Assembly (NCBI GenBank): GCA_900471815.1 | Contig: UICE01000002.1 | Location: 62,001-126,000 of the forward strand | Length of the DNA stretch: 64,000 nucleotides | Reading direction: 5' to 3' | From: Hyphomicrobiales bacterium | GTDB taxonomy: Bacteria; Pseudomonadota; Alphaproteobacteria; Rhizobiales; Rhizobiaceae | Shown: positions 47,099 through 56,357 of the stretch, piece after piece | Position numbering within the stretch: the stretch's first letter is position 1 | Layout of the letters: each line of letters starts with the position of its first letter | Made by a program: the position numbers and the translations under genes | The notes under the pieces: model-generated | Database searches by the model: none | The model's input: the letters and a program-made list of their open reading frames with translations, nothing else | What the model was told of the DNA's origin: nothing

Positions 47099-47219
47099 CG
47101 AGGAACTTTCCGAAGATGATTCTGAAATCACCGCGAAGATAGTGTTTTTCGAAGCGAGATTAAAGCGCCTCGGCGAAACGCACTGTCAATGAAGTGCGTA
47201 TCGCCAAGGCAAAACAGGC

Positions 47220-48515
47220 TTATTGGCCCAGATAGGAATACATAGGGAAGCGGTCAGTCAGGGTAATAACCTTCTGCTGAACTGCCTTTTCCACAGCCGC
47301 ATTGCCCTCATCGGAATTGGCGACCTTCAAGCCATCAAGCACTTCCGAGATGAGATTACCGATTTCGGTGAACTCTGCTGCGCCAAATCCGCGCGTAGTG
47401 CCTGCTGGCGTTCCAAGACGGACACCGGACGTGACAAATGGCTTTTCCGGATCGAAAGGAATGCCGTTCTTGTTGCAGGTGATGTTTGCGCGGCCAAGTG
47501 CCTGTTCCGCCCGCTTGCCGGTTGCATTCTTTGGACGCAGATCGACGAGCATAAGATGGTTGTCTGTACCGCCGGAAACGATGTCGAGGCCGTTCTTTTT
47601 CAATGTCGCGGCCAATGTCTTGGCATTGTCAGCTACGTTTTGTGCATAGACCTTGAATTCAGGCTTGAGCGCCTCGCCGAAGGCAACTGCCTTTGCAGCG
47701 ATGACGTGCATCAAGGGGCCCCCCTGCAAACCGGGGAATACGGCTGAATTCATCTTCTTCGCAATATCCTCGTCATTGGTGAGGATCATGCCGCCGCGAG
47801 GGCCGCGCAGTGATTTATGCGTGGTGGTGGTAACAACATGGGCATGCGGTATCGGCGTAGGGTGAACACCGGCAGCGACCAGACCGGCAATATGAGCCAT
47901 ATCAACCATCAGATAGGCGCCGACGCTATCGGCAATCTTGCGGAACCGCTCCCAATCCCAAATGCGGGAATAGGCAGTACCACCAGCGAGGATCAGCTTC
48001 GGCTTGGTTTCCTGTGCCTGCTTTTCAATGGCATCCATATCCAGCAAATGATCGTCCTGACGAACGCCATAGGAAACGACCTTGAACCATTTTCCGGACA
48101 TGTTGACCGGAGAACCGTGGGTTAAGTGACCGCCGGAATTCAGATCGAGGCCCATAAATGTGTCGCCGGGCTGCAACAGGGCCAGAAACACGGCCTGGTT
48201 CATCTGGCTGCCGGAATTAGGCTGCACATTGGCAAAATTGCATCCAAACAGTTTCTTGGCGCGTTCGATAGCAAGTTCTTCAGCAATATCAACGAACTGG
48301 CAGCCGCCATAATAGCGCTTGCCCGGGTAGCCTTCGGCATATTTGTTGGTCATGATCGAACCCTGCGCTTCAAGAACAGCGCGCGACACGATATTTTCCG
48401 ATGCAATCAATTCGATTTCATGGCGCTGACGGCCCAGCTCTTTGCGGATCGAGCTGAAAATTTCCGGATCGATATCTTCGAGCGATGCGTTGAAAAATGT
48501 ATCTGCATTCGACAT
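47220..48515 (-). CDS. glyA: Serine hydroxymethyltransferase
   Basis: This PLP enzyme interconverts serine and glycine and loads tetrahydrofolate with one-carbon units. It is 431 residues. [34 protein letters not shown] and the PLP-lysine region [14 protein letters not shown] are present; [16 protein letters not shown] is near the end. The start at 48515 (MSNADTFFN) fits the family. ATG 48539 eight codons earlier is possible; the frame reaching 48635 is not supported. Confidence 0.98.
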   Translation of the reverse strand: MSNADTFFNASLEDIDPEIFSSIRKELGRQRHEIELIASENIVSRAVLEAQGSIMTNKYAEGYPGKRYYGGCQFVDIAEELAIERAKKLFGCNFANVQPNSGSQMNQAVFLALLQPGDTFMGLDLNSGGHLTHGSPVNMSGKWFKVVSYGVRQDDHLLDMDAIEKQAQETKPKLILAGGTAYSRIWDWERFRKIADSVGAYLMVDMAHIAGLVAAGVHPTPIPHAHVVTTTTHKSLRGPRGGMILTNDEDIAKKMNSAVFPGLQGGPLMHVIAAKAVAFGEALKPEFKVYAQNVADNAKTLAATLKKNGLDIVSGGTDNHLMLVDLRPKNATGKRAEQALGRANITCNKNGIPFDPEKPFVTSGVRLGTPAGTTRGFGAAEFTEIGNLISEVLDGLKVANSDEGNAAVEKAVQQKVITLTDRFPMYSYLGQ

Positions 48516-48635
48516 GGTGCCTGAACCCTCATTTGCCATTTGGATATTCGTGGGTAGTTGCCGCGCATTATCATACTTAAATGGCAGAGGCCAATGGCCG
48601 ATGGACGAAAACCAATGGTTTGAAACCGCCATCAT

Positions 48636-48664
48636 AAAAAAGACCGCTACTAGCGGTCTTTTTC
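48636..48664. terminator. Terminator between the L,D-transpeptidase gene and glyA
   Basis: AGACCGCT and AGCGGTCT make an 8-bp stem with a 3-nt loop, flanked by A-runs and T-runs on both sides. It lies 20 bp after the L,D-transpeptidase stop on the minus strand and would end that transcript before glyA. Confidence 0.85.
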
Positions 48665-48683
48665 AATTCTCAGTCAGACAGAA

Positions 48684-49964
48684 TTAGGTGTTGGTGCCGA
48701 TCGACAGGGCTTTCTGACCATCCATCTCGTAAATATCGTCACGCAGGTGAACAACGCCGTCACCCGTGGACCATGCCGACACATAGACGAAATGCACGGG
48801 AACAGGGTTAGTCACGGCAATCGGTGTGTTGACGCGGGAGGCAATTGTCGCCTCCATTGTCTGGCGATCCCAGCCCGGGGTGTCACGCAGCAGCCAGACA
48901 TTGAGATCGCGTACGTTCTGAATGCGGACACAACCTGACGAGTCGAAACGCATCAGCTTGTTAAACAGGCCCTGCGAGGGCGTGTCATGCATATAGACCG
49001 CATAGGGATTTGCGAAGTTGATCTTGGTCGAGGACATGGCGTTAATCTTGCCTGGATCCTGACGGAACATCAGCTTGACAGCATCGTCGGTTGACCAGTC
49101 AACACTCTCCGGCGAAACTTCCTCGCGGGTGCGTTCGTCAAACAGGCGAATTTTGTTCTTCTCCAGATAGGTTGGGTCCTTACGCATCAGCGGAATGATA
49201 TCCTTCTGGATAATCGACTTCGGCGCTGTCCAATATGGATTAAGGATGACCTCGTGAATCCTGGAGTCGAGGATGGGTGTCTGGCGATCAATCTTGCCGA
49301 CAATGGCCGTGTGACGCTGGGCAACCCTGCCCGCTTCAACTGCTTCAATCTGCGCGGCAGGAATATTGACCATGACATAACGAGCGCCTTGATCCTCAGA
49401 AGCAAGCTTACGAACGCGCTCCAGATTTGTCTGCAACTGGCCGAGACGAACGTCAGCCGTAACGTTCATTGCTGCCAATGAATATTGGCCCATGACGCCG
49501 TCGGCGGGCAGACCATGGCGCGACTGGAAGCGCTTGACCGCCGCATCGACATACGTATCAAAAGAATTGGAAACGCCGGCGCTCTGCGAAAGATCACCCG
49601 CGATGATCAGGCGCTTGCGCATGACCGAAACGGCGGGATCGACCACGCCGAGCTGCATTTTCACATTGCCGGGGACGGTCGGCCAACCACCATTGCCGAC
49701 AATCTGGCTATAGGTGTTGATAGCATTCTCGATGAAGGACACTGTTTCAGGACTGGCGATAGGCTGGAAACTTGCAACCTTGCCGCGGCTTGTCGAGCGC
49801 GCATCAAACTGATCATCCCAGTTGCCGCGTTTTGGAGCGGAGAGAATGTCACCAATATCGGATTGTTGCGCAAAGGCAGACGAAGCAACGGCCGCCATGC
49901 CTGCTGTTGCGACACCGGTCAAAAATGCGCGGCGGTCCAGCGCTGACGATCCAAATTTTTTCAT
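48684..49964 (-). CDS. Tat-exported L,D-transpeptidase (YkuD) with peptidoglycan-binding domain
   Basis: A 426-residue periplasmic enzyme that cross-links or trims peptidoglycan through L,D bonds. The signal peptide has a twin-arginine motif (LDRRAFLTG, Arg11-12) and cleavage is likely after SSAFA near residue 32. The peptidoglycan-binding helix bundle is near 145-175 (VKRFQSRHGLPADGVMGQYS). The catalytic domain has YAVYMHDTPSQ (His326) and DSSGCVRI (nucleophile Cys345). Neighbouring ldtR is its probable regulator, as for ldtP in Liberibacter. The start at 49964 places the Tat motif correctly; longer frames do not. Confidence 0.93.
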   Translation of the reverse strand: MKKFGSSALDRRAFLTGVATAGMAAVASSAFAQQSDIGDILSAPKRGNWDDQFDARSTSRGKVASFQPIASPETVSFIENAINTYSQIVGNGGWPTVPGNVKMQLGVVDPAVSVMRKRLIIAGDLSQSAGVSNSFDTYVDAAVKRFQSRHGLPADGVMGQYSLAAMNVTADVRLGQLQTNLERVRKLASEDQGARYVMVNIPAAQIEAVEAGRVAQRHTAIVGKIDRQTPILDSRIHEVILNPYWTAPKSIIQKDIIPLMRKDPTYLEKNKIRLFDERTREEVSPESVDWSTDDAVKLMFRQDPGKINAMSSTKINFANPYAVYMHDTPSQGLFNKLMRFDSSGCVRIQNVRDLNVWLLRDTPGWDRQTMEATIASRVNTPIAVTNPVPVHFVYVSAWSTGDGVVHLRDDIYEMDGQKALSIGTNT

Positions 49965-50334
49965 GTTCTTGTCCAACCTGTTGGAAGCTTCGCAGTCAAG
50001 CTGCTCACAGCAATGCGCGCGAGCAGATATGGTTTCCAAAAATATCAGGAACATCGTTAACAAACATCAACTTTCCGCGAAGTATAGCGCGATTGTGATG
50101 ATTACGCGATATGCGCCCATTGAGGCGATAATGATGCTGCACTGACTTGAGTATAGGATCGTGCAGTTGCATTCCATTATGGCGGATTAATGACTGAAGC
50201 TGGTGTCGCCTTACGCGACTTAACTGTTGCTGCAGAATAAGTGTTGATTGGGATTTTGAGAGAATTACTTCAAGAAGAATGCAAAACAGTATGGTGTATT
50301 TCGATTAATTTTGCGTAGTGGAGCAAGTTAGAAA
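49965..50334. other. A/T-rich intergenic region upstream of the L,D-transpeptidase
   Basis: These 370 bp contain no gene I can support. A small hairpin (GTCGC-CTTAC-GCGAC) is near 50203-50217, and A/T content rises toward 50334. The L,D-transpeptidase promoter and the promoter of the broken gene downstream should lie here. Confidence 0.4.
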
Positions 50335-50933
50335 ATGCAATTTCGGCTGAATTATCGTGGCCCACTCAGAGCTACACAAAAAGACCCAATGCCAGGTACC
50401 AAGGTTAAGGCCAAACACTGGAGGCTTAAACACGACATTCGCAAGGCTTTTAATCTCCAGTTGCGAAAAGTTTGGGAAACAAACCGACTGCTTCCGAAAA
50501 TCAAACCGCTTCAAGTTCGCCTAAGTCATATCACATTGAAAATTTGGCAACCGAATTTCAAATTTCGCCGTGGCGGTTTGTTCCACTTGTAACACAGAGA
50601 CTTGATTTAATTAGCGGGATTGATGTGTTGCTCCTGCGGATTGATCAACCCGGAGCCAGTATTTGGTCAGGTGACGTCGATAACAGATTGAAAACGCTGA
50701 TTGATGCCTTAACTCTGCCAAAAGCTAACGATGGCTACGCAGAACTCTCACCAGATAGGTATGAAGACCCGTTCTTCTGCCTTCTAGAAGACGATAGTTT
50801 ACTCAGCAGAATTAGTGTCGAAACAGATCGCTTGCTCGACTTTCCCAATGACTCAGACCAATCATTCGCACAGGTAATGGTGACAGTTTCAATTCGCCCT
50901 AACACCTTAACATTCGCAAATATTGGACTCTAG
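50335..50933 (+). pseudogene. RusA-like (D-x-D-N-x-x-K) protein, frameshifted
   Basis: Two overlapping frames together encode one protein of about 198 residues. The first (from 50335, MQFRLNYRGPLRATQKD to about WETNRLLP) is cut off by a stop at 50592. The second, in another frame, supplies SYHIENLATEFQISPWRFVPLV, then WSGDVDNRLKTLIDALTLP, LLEDDSLLSRISVETDRL and ends TFANIGL at 50933. The frames join near 50495-50520, so a single-base indel is likely. D-V-D-N-R-L-K followed by E-D-D-S matches the acidic/Lys signature of RusA-type Holliday-junction nucleases; this is a distant, by-eye similarity. The region is more A/T-rich than its flanks and splits ldtR from the transpeptidase. Confidence 0.65.
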
Positions 50934-50989
50934 TTTTGATACTTGAATCCGCCTTTTCATGACAGCCACGCTTTTGGTTGTTCAAGACA

Positions 50990-51027
50990 AAGCCCGCCTT
51001 TGCTGCGCGCAAAGCCGGGCTTTTGTT
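50990..51027 (+). terminator. Terminator after the RusA-like gene
   Basis: AAAGCCCG and CGGGCTTT pair across an 18-nt centre that can itself pair (CTTTGC/GCAAAG). TTTTGTTATT follows on the plus strand. It may also end the converging ldtR transcript. Confidence 0.7.
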
Positions 51028-51045
51028 ATTGCAGCTACCCCAAAA

Positions 51046-51561
51046 TTACATGCGGTAGGCGATGCTGTCGTTCCAGAAGCGGTCAAGACGCTGAAGTGCC
51101 TTGTTCATGGACTGGAATTCTTCAGCCTTTATGCCTCCAACATGCTCGATCGATGCAACGTGGCGTTCATAGAGGCCCGCAACCAGTTCGGCCACTTCAG
51201 AACCCTTCTCCGTGAGGCTGACGCGAACCGAACGACGGTCTGTGCGTGAGCGTTCGTGGGAGATAAAGCCGAGTTCGACCAGTTTCTTGAGATTGTAGGA
51301 AACGTTCGATCCCAGATAATAGCCGCGACTGCGAAGTTCTCCGGCTGTCAGTTCCGCATTGCCGATGTTGAAAAGCAGCAATGCCTGAATGGCGTTGATG
51401 TCACTGCGGCCATTACGATCGAATTCATCCTTGACTACATCAAGCAACCGGCGATGTAACCGCTCGACCAACTGAAGTGCTTCAAGATATAATGTACGCA
51501 ATGCTGTGTCATTTACTGTAGAATGCGAGCTTGCGCCAGACTTTCTCTGTATGCTGTTCAT
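51046..51561 (-). CDS. ldtR: MarR-family regulator, LdtR-like
   Basis: A 171-residue winged-helix repressor/activator. INAIQALLLFNIGNAELTAGEL, then RGYYLGSNVSYNLKKLVELGFI is the recognition-helix region, and RSRTDRRSVRVSLTEKG is the wing. This sequence is characteristic of the LdtR group of rhizobia and Liberibacter, which controls an L,D-transpeptidase gene and osmotic/cell-wall responses. The presence of an L,D-transpeptidase 1.1 kb away supports the name. The start at 51561 (MNSIQRK) is chosen; 51600 is an alternative. Confidence 0.82.
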   Translation of the reverse strand: MNSIQRKSGASSHSTVNDTALRTLYLEALQLVERLHRRLLDVVKDEFDRNGRSDINAIQALLLFNIGNAELTAGELRSRGYYLGSNVSYNLKKLVELGFISHERSRTDRRSVRVSLTEKGSEVAELVAGLYERHVASIEHVGGIKAEEFQSMNKALQRLDRFWNDSIAYRM

Positions 51562-51722
51562 AATACCTGCCTCACTGTTGTTTCGGTGTATTTTTCTCAC
51601 CGTTGAGCAGACACTATCGAATACGCATAAAATTCGACTTAAAACATAGACTTAACAGTATCTTACCATCACAGAATCAATTTCTACCTTAATGAAGACT
51701 TACCGCCAGCATATTTTGAGAA

Positions 51723-52151
51723 TTAGCGGATTGGCATGGCCTGCTGACGTTTCTGCAAAAACAGCACTATCCGGAAGACGATGTAAAGCAGTGCAACGCA
51801 GCCATGAATAATAGCAATTTGGGGCCTGTAAAAGAAGAACTCCGAGAATACTGTAAACATCAGCGTTTCGCCGAGTGCGGCGACAAACCAGATAACCGGC
51901 CCCCAGGACACCATCATCCAAAGACCGGTTGAAGCAACGGGATAAAGCATTGCCAGCGAAACGGAGGCGACTTTCCATTGCCATGGCATGAGGTCGAAGC
52001 GCCAGAGCAGCCCTTCATAATAGCCACTGATCTGCGCCCAGTAGCCTACCCCGGCGACAAGTGAGTAGATCGCTACAAGCCGCAGTAACCAGACAAAGCC
52101 TGTTTGGGCCATAGTCGGGTCGAAAGGCAAATGGGTGGGCTTGTCATTCAT
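51723..52151 (-). CDS. Hypothetical four-helix membrane protein
   Basis: A 142-residue inner-membrane protein with helices at FVWLLRLVAIYSLVAGVGYW, WKVASVSLAMLYPVASTGLWMMV, GPVIWFVAALGETLMFTVF and AIIHGCVALLYIVFRIVLFL. I do not know its function; similar small proteins are conserved in rhizobia. Its start overlaps the stop of the upstream enoyl-CoA hydratase-like gene by 4 bp, so the two are translationally coupled. Confidence 0.8.
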   Translation of the reverse strand: MNDKPTHLPFDPTMAQTGFVWLLRLVAIYSLVAGVGYWAQISGYYEGLLWRFDLMPWQWKVASVSLAMLYPVASTGLWMMVSWGPVIWFVAALGETLMFTVFSEFFFYRPQIAIIHGCVALLYIVFRIVLFLQKRQQAMPIR

Positions 52152-53203
52152 GTCAGTTGTAATTCCCGCTCGCCCAATGATGCAAAATAGGCATCGACCA
52201 TTTCAGGCGTTATATCTTCGATTTTTGCGGGACTCCACACGGGCGAATTATCCTTGTCCACAAGAAGTGCCCTTACACCTTCATAAAAGTCGTGATTTTC
52301 AAGCATACGGCAAAGAATGCGGTATTCCATCTGCATGCACTGGTCCATATCAAGTTCGCGGCCCTCTTCTATCTGACGGAAACTGACATGCAGACTTGTG
52401 GGCGAGCGAGTCTTGATCAGATCAAGAAGTTTTTGCGCTTCTTCGCTGCCGTTCACCCCTGCGGCAGCAAGACGGATGAGACAACCACTTAATGTTGGCG
52501 AGTCAAAGAGAACGCTTATCATGTCGCGCATTGCTTCGGGTGTTTCAAAGTCAGGATTGATCGTCTTGCCCTTTAACGCCTTTTCGGGATCACCCGACCG
52601 GATCAGGCTGCGTTTGAGTTTTTCCTTGTCTTCCGCCTTGATCGCATGGGTAGCAATACCGCTTTGCAGGCAGTCGCCCTGCTTGATTCTATTGCCGGTC
52701 AAAGCGAGATAAGTGCCGAAATGCTCCGGCAGATGCGGCAGGAAAGCACTGCCGCCGACATCCGGGAAAAAGCCGATGCCAACTTCGGGCATGGCAAAAG
52801 TGACGTTTTCCGTGACGACCCTATGCGAGCCATGCACCGAAATGCCAACACCGCCGCCCATGACAATGCCATCAATCAGCGAGATATAAGGCTTGGGATA
52901 ATGTCTTATATAGGCGTTGAGTCGATACTCGTCGGCAAAGAAATCATAGAGCGGGGCACCGGAACGGCCAGCATGATAAACGGCGAGAATATCGCCGCCA
53001 GCGCAAAAGGCCCGTCCCTCGCCTTCAACGATAATGCAATGGACCGCCTCGTCGGTAGACCAGGCAATCAGCGCACGATGCAATGCACTGACCATAATTC
53101 GCGTCAGCGCGTTAAGCGCTTTTGGCCGCGTCAGGCGAACCAGACCAGCTTTGCCGCGCCGCTCAAATGCGATTTCACCCATCCCGCCAAAATCGATTTC
53201 CAT
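52148..53203 (-). CDS. 3-hydroxyisobutyryl-CoA hydrolase-like crotonase
   Basis: A 351-residue crotonase-fold protein of HIBYL-CoA hydrolase size. It has GEGRAFCAGGDILAVYHAG, GIVMGGGVGISVHGSHRVV, MPEVGIGFFPDVGGSAFLPHLP and a C-terminal helical extension with the late VDKDNSPVWSPA motif typical of the hydrolase rather than simple hydratases. It would act in valine catabolism. CGGAG precedes the ATG at 53203; the frame to 53257 has no site. Confidence 0.88.
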   Translation of the reverse strand: MEIDFGGMGEIAFERRGKAGLVRLTRPKALNALTRIMVSALHRALIAWSTDEAVHCIIVEGEGRAFCAGGDILAVYHAGRSGAPLYDFFADEYRLNAYIRHYPKPYISLIDGIVMGGGVGISVHGSHRVVTENVTFAMPEVGIGFFPDVGGSAFLPHLPEHFGTYLALTGNRIKQGDCLQSGIATHAIKAEDKEKLKRSLIRSGDPEKALKGKTINPDFETPEAMRDMISVLFDSPTLSGCLIRLAAAGVNGSEEAQKLLDLIKTRSPTSLHVSFRQIEEGRELDMDQCMQMEYRILCRMLENHDFYEGVRALLVDKDNSPVWSPAKIEDITPEMVDAYFASLGERELQLT

Positions 53204-53386
53204 GCATTTCTCCGTTATTTGCAAGCGAAGGTAGGAAACTCCGGCGGGGCGCGTCAATGGATGACGTGGTTCAGGACAAAGGTAGAGCTGGCAGCTTGGG
53301 CATTTGGTCCAAGAACGAGCCGCAATTTTGGGGTTATGCTATTGTGGCGATCCTGTTAAAACTATTCCAAACAGCAGGCAGAAAAC

Positions 53387-54424
53387 ATGAACAAACATCC
53401 CGCATTTCAAAGGCACGCGCCAAGAACCGTTGATGAAATTACCCAGAGCCGCCGTTTGCGCCGCATGCGCAAGGCCGACTGGTCGCGTCGTCTGGTTCAG
53501 GAAAACCAGCTGACAGTCAATGATCTGATCTGGCCGATATTCCTTTGCGAAGGTGAGAACCGACGAGAAGACATTGCCGCCATGCCGGGCGTACAGCGTT
53601 TTTCAGTGGATATGGCTGTGCGTGAAGCAGAACGGGCCGCCAAGCTTGGCATTCCTGCCATAGCTACATTTGCCAATATTGCCGCTGATCTGCGCGACGA
53701 TACGGGTTCAGGGATTCTTGACCCTGACAATTTGATCAACCGGGCTACGCGCGCGATCAAAGATGCCGTGCCTGAAATTGGCATGATTACCGATGTTGCG
53801 CTCGACCCGTTCACCAGCCATGGCCATGATGGTATTTTGCGCGACGGTATCATCATCAATGACGAGACTGTTGCTCAAATTACGCAAGGTGCAGTGCTGC
53901 AAGCTGCTGCAGGCGCCGATATTATTGCGCCATCGGATATGATGGATGGCCGCATTGGTGCCATTCGTGATGCCTTGGATCAAAATGGCTTTCAAGATGT
54001 CGCGATCATGGCCTATGCCACCAAATTCGCTTCGGCGTTTTATGGCCCCTACCGCGAAGCAATCGGCACGTCCGGTCGGCTGAAGGGCGACAAGAAAACC
54101 TATTATATCGACCCTGCCAACACCGATGAAGCGGTGCGCGAGGCAGAGCAGGATCTCGCCGAGGGCGCAGATTCGCTCATGGTAAAGCCCGGCCTGCCCT
54201 ATCTTGATATTATCCGCCGGTTGAAGGACACATTTTCTGTGCCGACCTTCGCTTATCAGGTTTCGGGTGAGTACACGATGATCAAAGCCGCCGGCGCCAA
54301 TGGCTGGATCGACGAAGAACGGGTGATGATGGAAACGCTGCTGGCTTTCAAACGCGCTGGCTGCGATGGCATTCTCACCTACTTCGCACCCATTGTTGCA
54401 GAACGATTGAAGGCTGGCGCTTGA
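53387..54424 (+). CDS. hemB: Delta-aminolevulinic acid dehydratase (porphobilinogen synthase)
   Basis: A 345-residue enzyme joining two ALA molecules in heme synthesis. The metal-site segment reads DVALDPFTSHGHDG, lacking the zinc cysteines, so this is the Mg2+/K+-dependent class usual in alphaproteobacteria. Schiff-base lysines lie in IMAYATKFASAFYGPYREA and LMVKPGLPYLD, and the lid SDMMDGRIGAIR is present. The gene is monocistronic. Confidence 0.97.
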   Translation: MNKHPAFQRHAPRTVDEITQSRRLRRMRKADWSRRLVQENQLTVNDLIWPIFLCEGENRREDIAAMPGVQRFSVDMAVREAERAAKLGIPAIATFANIAADLRDDTGSGILDPDNLINRATRAIKDAVPEIGMITDVALDPFTSHGHDGILRDGIIINDETVAQITQGAVLQAAAGADIIAPSDMMDGRIGAIRDALDQNGFQDVAIMAYATKFASAFYGPYREAIGTSGRLKGDKKTYYIDPANTDEAVREAEQDLAEGADSLMVKPGLPYLDIIRRLKDTFSVPTFAYQVSGEYTMIKAAGANGWIDEERVMMETLLAFKRAGCDGILTYFAPIVAERLKAGA

Positions 54425-54493
54425 ATTTATCTGCCTGAATTCCCAATTTCAGGGTAATGGCCATTTGGCTATCACTTGAAAACAGGAAACAAA

Positions 54494-54964
54494 ATGAACG
54501 CGAAAACCCTTGATGGCGAAATAATTACTGATCGTTTCGACGATTGGCGCTTGTATCAGGGCGTGCGCACCAGCCGCATATTTGCCTTCCTGATCGACTA
54601 TGCGATCGTGTTTCTGCTTTGCATTCCGGTAGCTATCCTCGTTTTCATTCTGGGGATCGCGACGCTGGGCCTTGGTTGGATGCTTTACGGCATAATGTTT
54701 CCAGCTGTTGCCCTGATTTATATTTACGGCACCCTTGGCGGACCGCGTCAGGCTACCAAAGGTATGCAGATGATGGGGCTGAAGCTTGAACGCCTGGATG
54801 GCGGGAAAGTGGACGGACTGCTCGCAATCGTTCATACTGTGCTCTTCTGGGGCCTCAATGTCGTGTTGACCCCATTTATTCTGCTCGCAACCTTCTTCCT
54901 TGACCGCAAACGTACATTGCATGACCTTCTGCTCGGAACGGTTGTCGTCAGGGCATATAATTAA
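54494..54964 (+). CDS. RDD-family membrane protein
   Basis: A 156-residue protein with the RDD signature: conserved Arg in RTSRIFAFLIDYAIVFLL, Asp in the same helix, and a later Asp in FLDRKRTLHDLLLGTVVV. Two or three hydrophobic helices lie between, and GGPRQATKGMQMMGLKL is the central loop. RDD proteins are thought to be transport-related; the role here is unknown. AACAGGAAAC precedes the ATG at 54494. Confidence 0.85.
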   Translation: MNAKTLDGEIITDRFDDWRLYQGVRTSRIFAFLIDYAIVFLLCIPVAILVFILGIATLGLGWMLYGIMFPAVALIYIYGTLGGPRQATKGMQMMGLKLERLDGGKVDGLLAIVHTVLFWGLNVVLTPFILLATFFLDRKRTLHDLLLGTVVVRAYN

Positions 54965-54970
54965 ACATTG

Positions 54971-54995
54971 AAGGCTCCCGTCCGGGAGCCTTTCT
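54971..54995 (+). terminator. Terminator after the RDD gene
   Basis: AAGGCTCCCG-TC-CGGGAGCCTT forms a 10-bp stem with T-rich TCTTCTTC after it, directly following the RDD stop. Confidence 0.8.
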
Positions 54996-55009
54996 TCTTC
55001 GGCATTGAA

Positions 55010-55426
55010 ATGATGAACAGACACAAATCCGTTGCTGTAGCAGCTGCCCTGCTCGTTTTGTCAGGCGGCGTGAGCTATGCGGCTTCGCCTGCGGGAAAAT
55101 TCTGCGGCGAAGTTATTTCCTATGGCGATTACCAGGATATCCAAACCAATCTGAGCGTGGACCGTGACGGGCGAATTACCGGGACGTATAAAATAGATGG
55201 GTTGGCCGGACGCACCGATGGCAATGTCATCGAAAAAGACCAAACCAGCCCGACAGACCGCACGCTGATTTGGACGGACAAGGATGGCACGGGCCTCGTC
55301 TCTTTACATTTCAGCAGCGATTATCAAAGTTTCAAAGCGGCGTGGGGTGGTTCAACCAATGGCCGTTTCGATCCGCCCATCCATTCATGGAGTGGGTCAC
55401 GCTGCCCCGAAAGACCCGTGCACTGA
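55010..55426 (+). CDS. Hypothetical secreted protein
   Basis: A 138-residue protein with a clear signal peptide (KSVAVAAALLVLSGGVSYAASP, cleavage after SYA). The mature part is about 110 residues and beta-rich (GRITGTYKIDGLAGRTDGN, SLHFSSDYQSFKAAWGG). Two cysteines (in KFCGEV and SRCPE) probably form a disulfide bond in the periplasm. I do not recognise the family. ATG 55013 is an equal alternative start. Confidence 0.7.
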   Translation: MMNRHKSVAVAAALLVLSGGVSYAASPAGKFCGEVISYGDYQDIQTNLSVDRDGRITGTYKIDGLAGRTDGNVIEKDQTSPTDRTLIWTDKDGTGLVSLHFSSDYQSFKAAWGGSTNGRFDPPIHSWSGSRCPERPVH

Positions 55427-55528
55427 TACGACACACGCGACATTCACTCTGCAATGCAATATAATTGAATTGACGTTTTAGGCGGTCATACGATTCTATA
55501 GTTGTTACAGAGCGTGCCAGGAACTTGG

Positions 55529-56278
55529 ATGACCCATCAACCGCATCAATCACCGCAGTTTTTTCTGACAGCCCCCTCGCCATGCCCTTATCTTGAGGGA
55601 CAGCTTGAACGCAAGGTATTTACCCACCTTGTGGGCGGGCGAGCCAGTGAGCTGAATGATCTGCTGACTCAAGGTGGCTTTCGGCGCTCGCAAAACATCG
55701 CTTACCGGCCAGCCTGCGAGAATTGCCGGGCATGTGTTTCCGTGCGCATTCTCGCCGGTGAGTTCACGCAGGATAAATCCATGCGACGTGTATGGAATCG
55801 CAATCGTGACCTGATCGGCAATATTCATCACGCCGAACCATCGACCGAACAATATTCACTGTTCAGGCATTATCTCAATGCGCGCCACAATAAAGGCGGC
55901 ATGTCGGAAATGACCGTCCTCGATTATGCCATGATGGTGGAAGACACCCACGTGCCCACCCAGATCATCGAATATCGCCGGCGCGGCCCCGATAGCTTCA
56001 TTACGCAAAAGGGCGAAGGTGAACTGATTGCCGTGGCATTGACCGATATCATGGGTGACGGGCTTTCCATGGTTTATTCATTCTTCAATCCGGACCATGC
56101 AAGCCGCTCTCTTGGCACCTTTATGATCCTCGACCATATTCAGCGCGCAGCTGCCGCAGGCCTGCCGCATGTGTATCTTGGATATTGGGTCGAGGGCTCG
56201 CGCAAGATGCAATATAAAATCCGCTACCAGCCGCAGGAACATCTGGGCATGAAAGGCTGGGAGCGCCGCGCGCCCTGA
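55529..56278 (+). CDS. bpt: Aspartate/glutamate leucyltransferase (arginyl-tRNA--protein transferase family)
   Basis: A 249-residue enzyme of the bacterial N-degron pathway. It attaches leucine from Leu-tRNA to N-terminal Asp/Glu and targets the protein to ClpS-ClpAP. [32 protein letters not shown] (Cys cluster) and [20 protein letters not shown] are family hallmarks. The ATG at 55529 fits the family start [19 protein letters not shown]. It is monocistronic, between hypothetical secreted and EamA genes. Confidence 0.93.
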   Translation: MTHQPHQSPQFFLTAPSPCPYLEGQLERKVFTHLVGGRASELNDLLTQGGFRRSQNIAYRPACENCRACVSVRILAGEFTQDKSMRRVWNRNRDLIGNIHHAEPSTEQYSLFRHYLNARHNKGGMSEMTVLDYAMMVEDTHVPTQIIEYRRRGPDSFITQKGEGELIAVALTDIMGDGLSMVYSFFNPDHASRSLGTFMILDHIQRAAAAGLPHVYLGYWVEGSRKMQYKIRYQPQEHLGMKGWERRAP

Positions 56279-56357
56279 TGGGTACGCTGGACGGCAGCCT
56301 GTTCTACCGCTAGACAACGCGGCATAATTCAAATGAATCCCCCCGGAAATCTGCCGC

